Assembly: GCF_047730075.1 (NCBI RefSeq)
Contig: NZ_CP159831.1
Span: 496,001 to 560,000, forward strand
Length of the DNA stretch: 64,000 nt
Source: Njordibacter sp905182035
GTDB taxonomy: Bacteria > Pseudomonadota > Gammaproteobacteria > Pseudomonadales > Balneatricaceae
Reading direction: 5' to 3'
The position numbers and the translations under genes were made by a program. The notes under the pieces were generated by a model. It saw only the letters and a list, made by a program, of their open reading frames with translations. It did no database searches and was not told where the DNA came from. Below are positions 62,308 to 64,000 of this stretch, piece after piece. How positions within the stretch are numbered: the first letter of the stretch is position 1; every line of letters begins with the position of its first letter.

Positions 62308-62441
62308 TAGATACATTACAATCAAATCAACAAGAATAGGTAACGCTTGGCCACTTTTTTTTTGCTATAGGGTTTTAGTCAACAATTACTTAAACAGTTC
62401 TGTAGGCGTTACAGCTAGCCAGTATTTGAGTAACAAGAAAT

Positions 62442-62800
62442 ATGAACATCTCAACTAGCGCCAAAGTGCACGACTTTCTGTCAGATATACAATCTATATC
62501 TCCTGAGCAGTTTGACATGATCATTTCAATAAAAGATATCTTCTTTGGAGCTAATAAAAAATTAGCCGAAGGTATTAAATATGGTGGCTTGGCGTTTAAT
62601 GTGTCAAATGCATTGATTGGAGGTATTTATACTTACAACAAACACATTTCAATTGAATTCAGTAATGGGTCTGGTTTTACTGATACTGATTCTATACTGG
62701 AAGGTAGTGGGAAAAAGAGACGACACAAAAAATATACACAGATGACAACATTGTTCAAAAAAATGTCCCTTATTTTGTTAGTCAAGCAGTGAAGGGCTAA
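62442..62800 (+). pseudogene. DUF1801-like protein with a frameshift in an A6 run
   Basis: The frame from ATG 62442 encodes a DUF1801-type protein (AEGIKYGGLAFNVSNALIGGIYTYNKHISIEFSNGSGF, GKKRRH). The last 22 codons before the in-frame stop (62790-62792) do not look family-like. Shifting frame at the A run 62727-62732 gives KIYTDDNIVQKNVPYFVSQAVKG and a stop at 62798-62800, which is the normal kind of DUF1801 ending. One extra A would restore the gene. This is either a real frameshift, a sequencing error in a homopolymer, or slippage. Confidence 0.7.
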
Positions 62801-62981
62801 AGAAACTATTGAATGGTAAAGGCAGGGTACACAATCAATTATGCCCAAACTATAAAGATGGCTTTGTTGTGCTTTGAAAAATAATTTGAAATGAAAAGGC
62901 GTTTTCTCACTGAGAAAAATGACTGTGGATTATTAGATACTGGCGCAAGGGGATATTACAACGTTGGACTAACAATTTGTC

Positions 62982-63485
62982 TCAGTATATTTCGCCATTT
63001 AAAGCTAATTGAGTTAAATATAGGCGCATATCGAATTCGAGCTGATGATAGTCGCTCGACATATGACAACAGAGTTTGTAAAAAGCTTTGTTATGGTTCT
63101 TTTCTTTTAAATGAGCCAATTCATGAACAACAATCATCCTTAGAAACGGTTCTGGAGATGTCCTAAAAACATCACTGATTCTAATTTCGTTTTTACTTTT
63201 GAGTTTATTTCCCTGAACCCGAGAAACAAAAGTGTGTAACCCAAGTGCATTGTTAATCGCGTGAATTTTAGGGTCATAAATCACCTGACTTAATGGTGAA
63301 GACTTTTTGATATATTGATTTTTGATTGATACAGCATACTCTCGCAGGGATTTGTCATTCACAAACTGATGGGTTGTAGGGTACTTATTGAGTAAATAAT
63401 CGGACAGGTTATTCTGCTCTATTAGTTGCAGAGCTTGGTCTTTTACTTGTTGAGGGTAGTTTGAAAGATATCTTAAAGTGGACAT
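62982..63485 (-). CDS. YgjP-like zinc metallopeptidase (DUF45)
   Basis: A 167-aa protein of the YgjP/DUF45 metal-dependent hydrolase family. The metal site is VVHELAHLKEKNHNKAFYKLCCH: HExxH plus the downstream H-N-x-x-F-(Y/W) histidine. RISDVFRTSPEPFLRMI precedes it as in the family. The substrate is unknown. It lies on the minus strand, opposite the small genes to its left. Confidence 0.85.
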   Translation of the reverse strand: MSTLRYLSNYPQQVKDQALQLIEQNNLSDYLLNKYPTTHQFVNDKSLREYAVSIKNQYIKKSSPLSQVIYDPKIHAINNALGLHTFVSRVQGNKLKSKNEIRISDVFRTSPEPFLRMIVVHELAHLKEKNHNKAFYKLCCHMSSDYHQLEFDMRLYLTQLALNGEIY

Positions 63486-63636
63486 TGGTTAGGTATCGAG
63501 TTTGATTAAACTAATTTCTTTTTTGGAAAGAAATTACTGATACGCATTATATGCTTGAATAATGCCGCAATCTAGCTATCTAAAAGGTGTTTAGGATGCA
63601 GGTTTTAGTCCAGCTTTACATTCACCATCAAGCCCT

Positions 63637-64000
63637 TTAGTTTGGTAGTGATAAGCTATGGCCATAACTAAAGCACCTTGGTTGCTGGGTCATTGGATCA
63701 ATAAATTGAAGCTCCTTTGCCAGCAACTGTAATGGAGCTACATAGTTATCTGCCGATAGAGGATGTAATTTTGGGTAGTATTTATCATTCAGTATGGGCC
63801 AACCCAGCGCCTCCATGTGAAGGCGTAATTGATGGGTTTTTCCAGTGACGGGATTTAATTCAAATAGCGCCTGCTGAGTAGATTGCTGCAGGCATCGAAT
63901 CACAGAATGACTATTTGCTTCGCCGTTGGTCACACACATGCGAAAGCGTGGTTCGGAATGCACTATACGATTTTTAACTTGCCACTCCTGGCCTATTAGA
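63637..64000 (-). CDS. RluA-family pseudouridine synthase, C-terminal part (cut by window edge)
   Basis: The minus-strand frame is open to the right edge; a GTG at 63963 is internal, because WQVKNRIVHSEPRFRM continues from upstream codons. The segment FELNPVTGKTHQLRLHMEALGWPILNDKYY is the C-terminal active-site region of RluA/TruC-type pseudouridine synthases. The catalytic Asp lies outside the window. It modifies uridines in rRNA or tRNA. Confidence 0.88.
   Translation of the reverse strand, partial: LIGQEWQVKNRIVHSEPRFRMCVTNGEANSHSVIRCLQQSTQQALFELNPVTGKTHQLRLHMEALGWPILNDKYYPKLHPLSADNYVAPLQLLAKELQFIDPMTQQPRCFSYGHSLSLPN

Noticed and set aside
62340..62412. attC-like inverted ends GTAACGC...GCGTTAC before the DUF1801 gene, suggesting an integron cassette
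   Set aside because: Only one such site in the array, inner boxes do not pair, and there is no integron integrase in the window.
62891..63166. 91-codon plus-strand frame before and across the YgjP-like gene
   Set aside because: Most of it is the antisense of the well-supported metallopeptidase gene.

Overview
The window looks like the chromosome of a marine gammaproteobacterium. Three things support this: the conserved block lnt - corC - ybeY - phoH-like - miaB, an ffh end followed by tRNA genes, and a large amount of transport and catabolism for osmolytes and small organic acids (TRAP-TAXI, TctABC, peptide-type ABC, a DddQ-like DMSP lyase, an MttB-family protein). Base composition is moderate, with AT-richer patches at about 0.7-6.2, 16.7-18.9 and 60.5-63.6 kb. 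The species cannot be named from the sequence alone.

Layout. 1-427: 3' end of ffh. 511-687: tRNA-Ser(GCU) and tRNA-Arg(ACG). 668-6188: a 5.5-kb integrated element bounded by a 23-bp duplication of the tRNA-Arg 3' end. It carries a tyrosine integrase, an exported serine hydrolase of beta-lactamase type, a 740-bp structured non-coding region, and a compact protein with the motifs of family A / T7-like single-subunit polymerases. 6.6-14.2 kb: LysR regulator and a divergent TRAP-TAXI / D-amino-acid oxidase / PLP desulfhydrase-like / racemase-family cluster. 14.3-16.6 kb: a TauD-like dioxygenase and an FAD protein. 16.7-18.8 kb: two paralogous NTF2-like proteins and a small secreted cysteine protein in gene-poor DNA. 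18.9-22.6 kb: YchJ, glutathione peroxidase, YciA, and a quinone-reductase-like enzyme with a LysR regulator. 22.7-25.5 kb: sulfatase plus AGE-family isomerase. 25.6-38.1 kb: a regulon around an AraC/GlxA-type regulator, holding MmgE/PrpD, a peptide-type ABC transporter, an MttB-family methyltransferase, an Asp/Asn-hydroxylase-like oxygenase and a threonine aldolase. 38.3-44.8 kb: a two-component system and a gts-type sugar ABC transporter. 44.8-52.5 kb: DddQ-like cupin, GntR regulator, TctAB-TctC, CoA-acylating aldehyde dehydrogenase and acyl-CoA ligase (SauS/SauT-like logic). 52.7-60.4 kb: housekeeping genes. 60.7-64 kb: small accessory genes, one with a frameshift, and an RluA-type pseudouridine synthase cut by the window edge.

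The two most notable results are these. First, the tRNA-Arg element has a polymerase-like gene as its only replication candidate, next to a region of nested inverted repeats, with repeated decamers just inside both ends that look like integrase arm sites. Second, a promoter element of about 47 bp occurs three times, before the MmgE/PrpD gene, before the ABC transporter operon and before the MttB operon. This ties 25.6-38.1 kb into one probable regulon; the transporter copy also carries the ribosome-binding site and first codons of the MttB gene, so it arose by duplication. I infer that this regulon takes up and breaks down an N-methylated or amino-acid-like osmolyte by demethylation, beta-hydroxylation and retro-aldol cleavage; the substrate is unknown.

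All calls come from reading motifs and gene context; no database search was possible.
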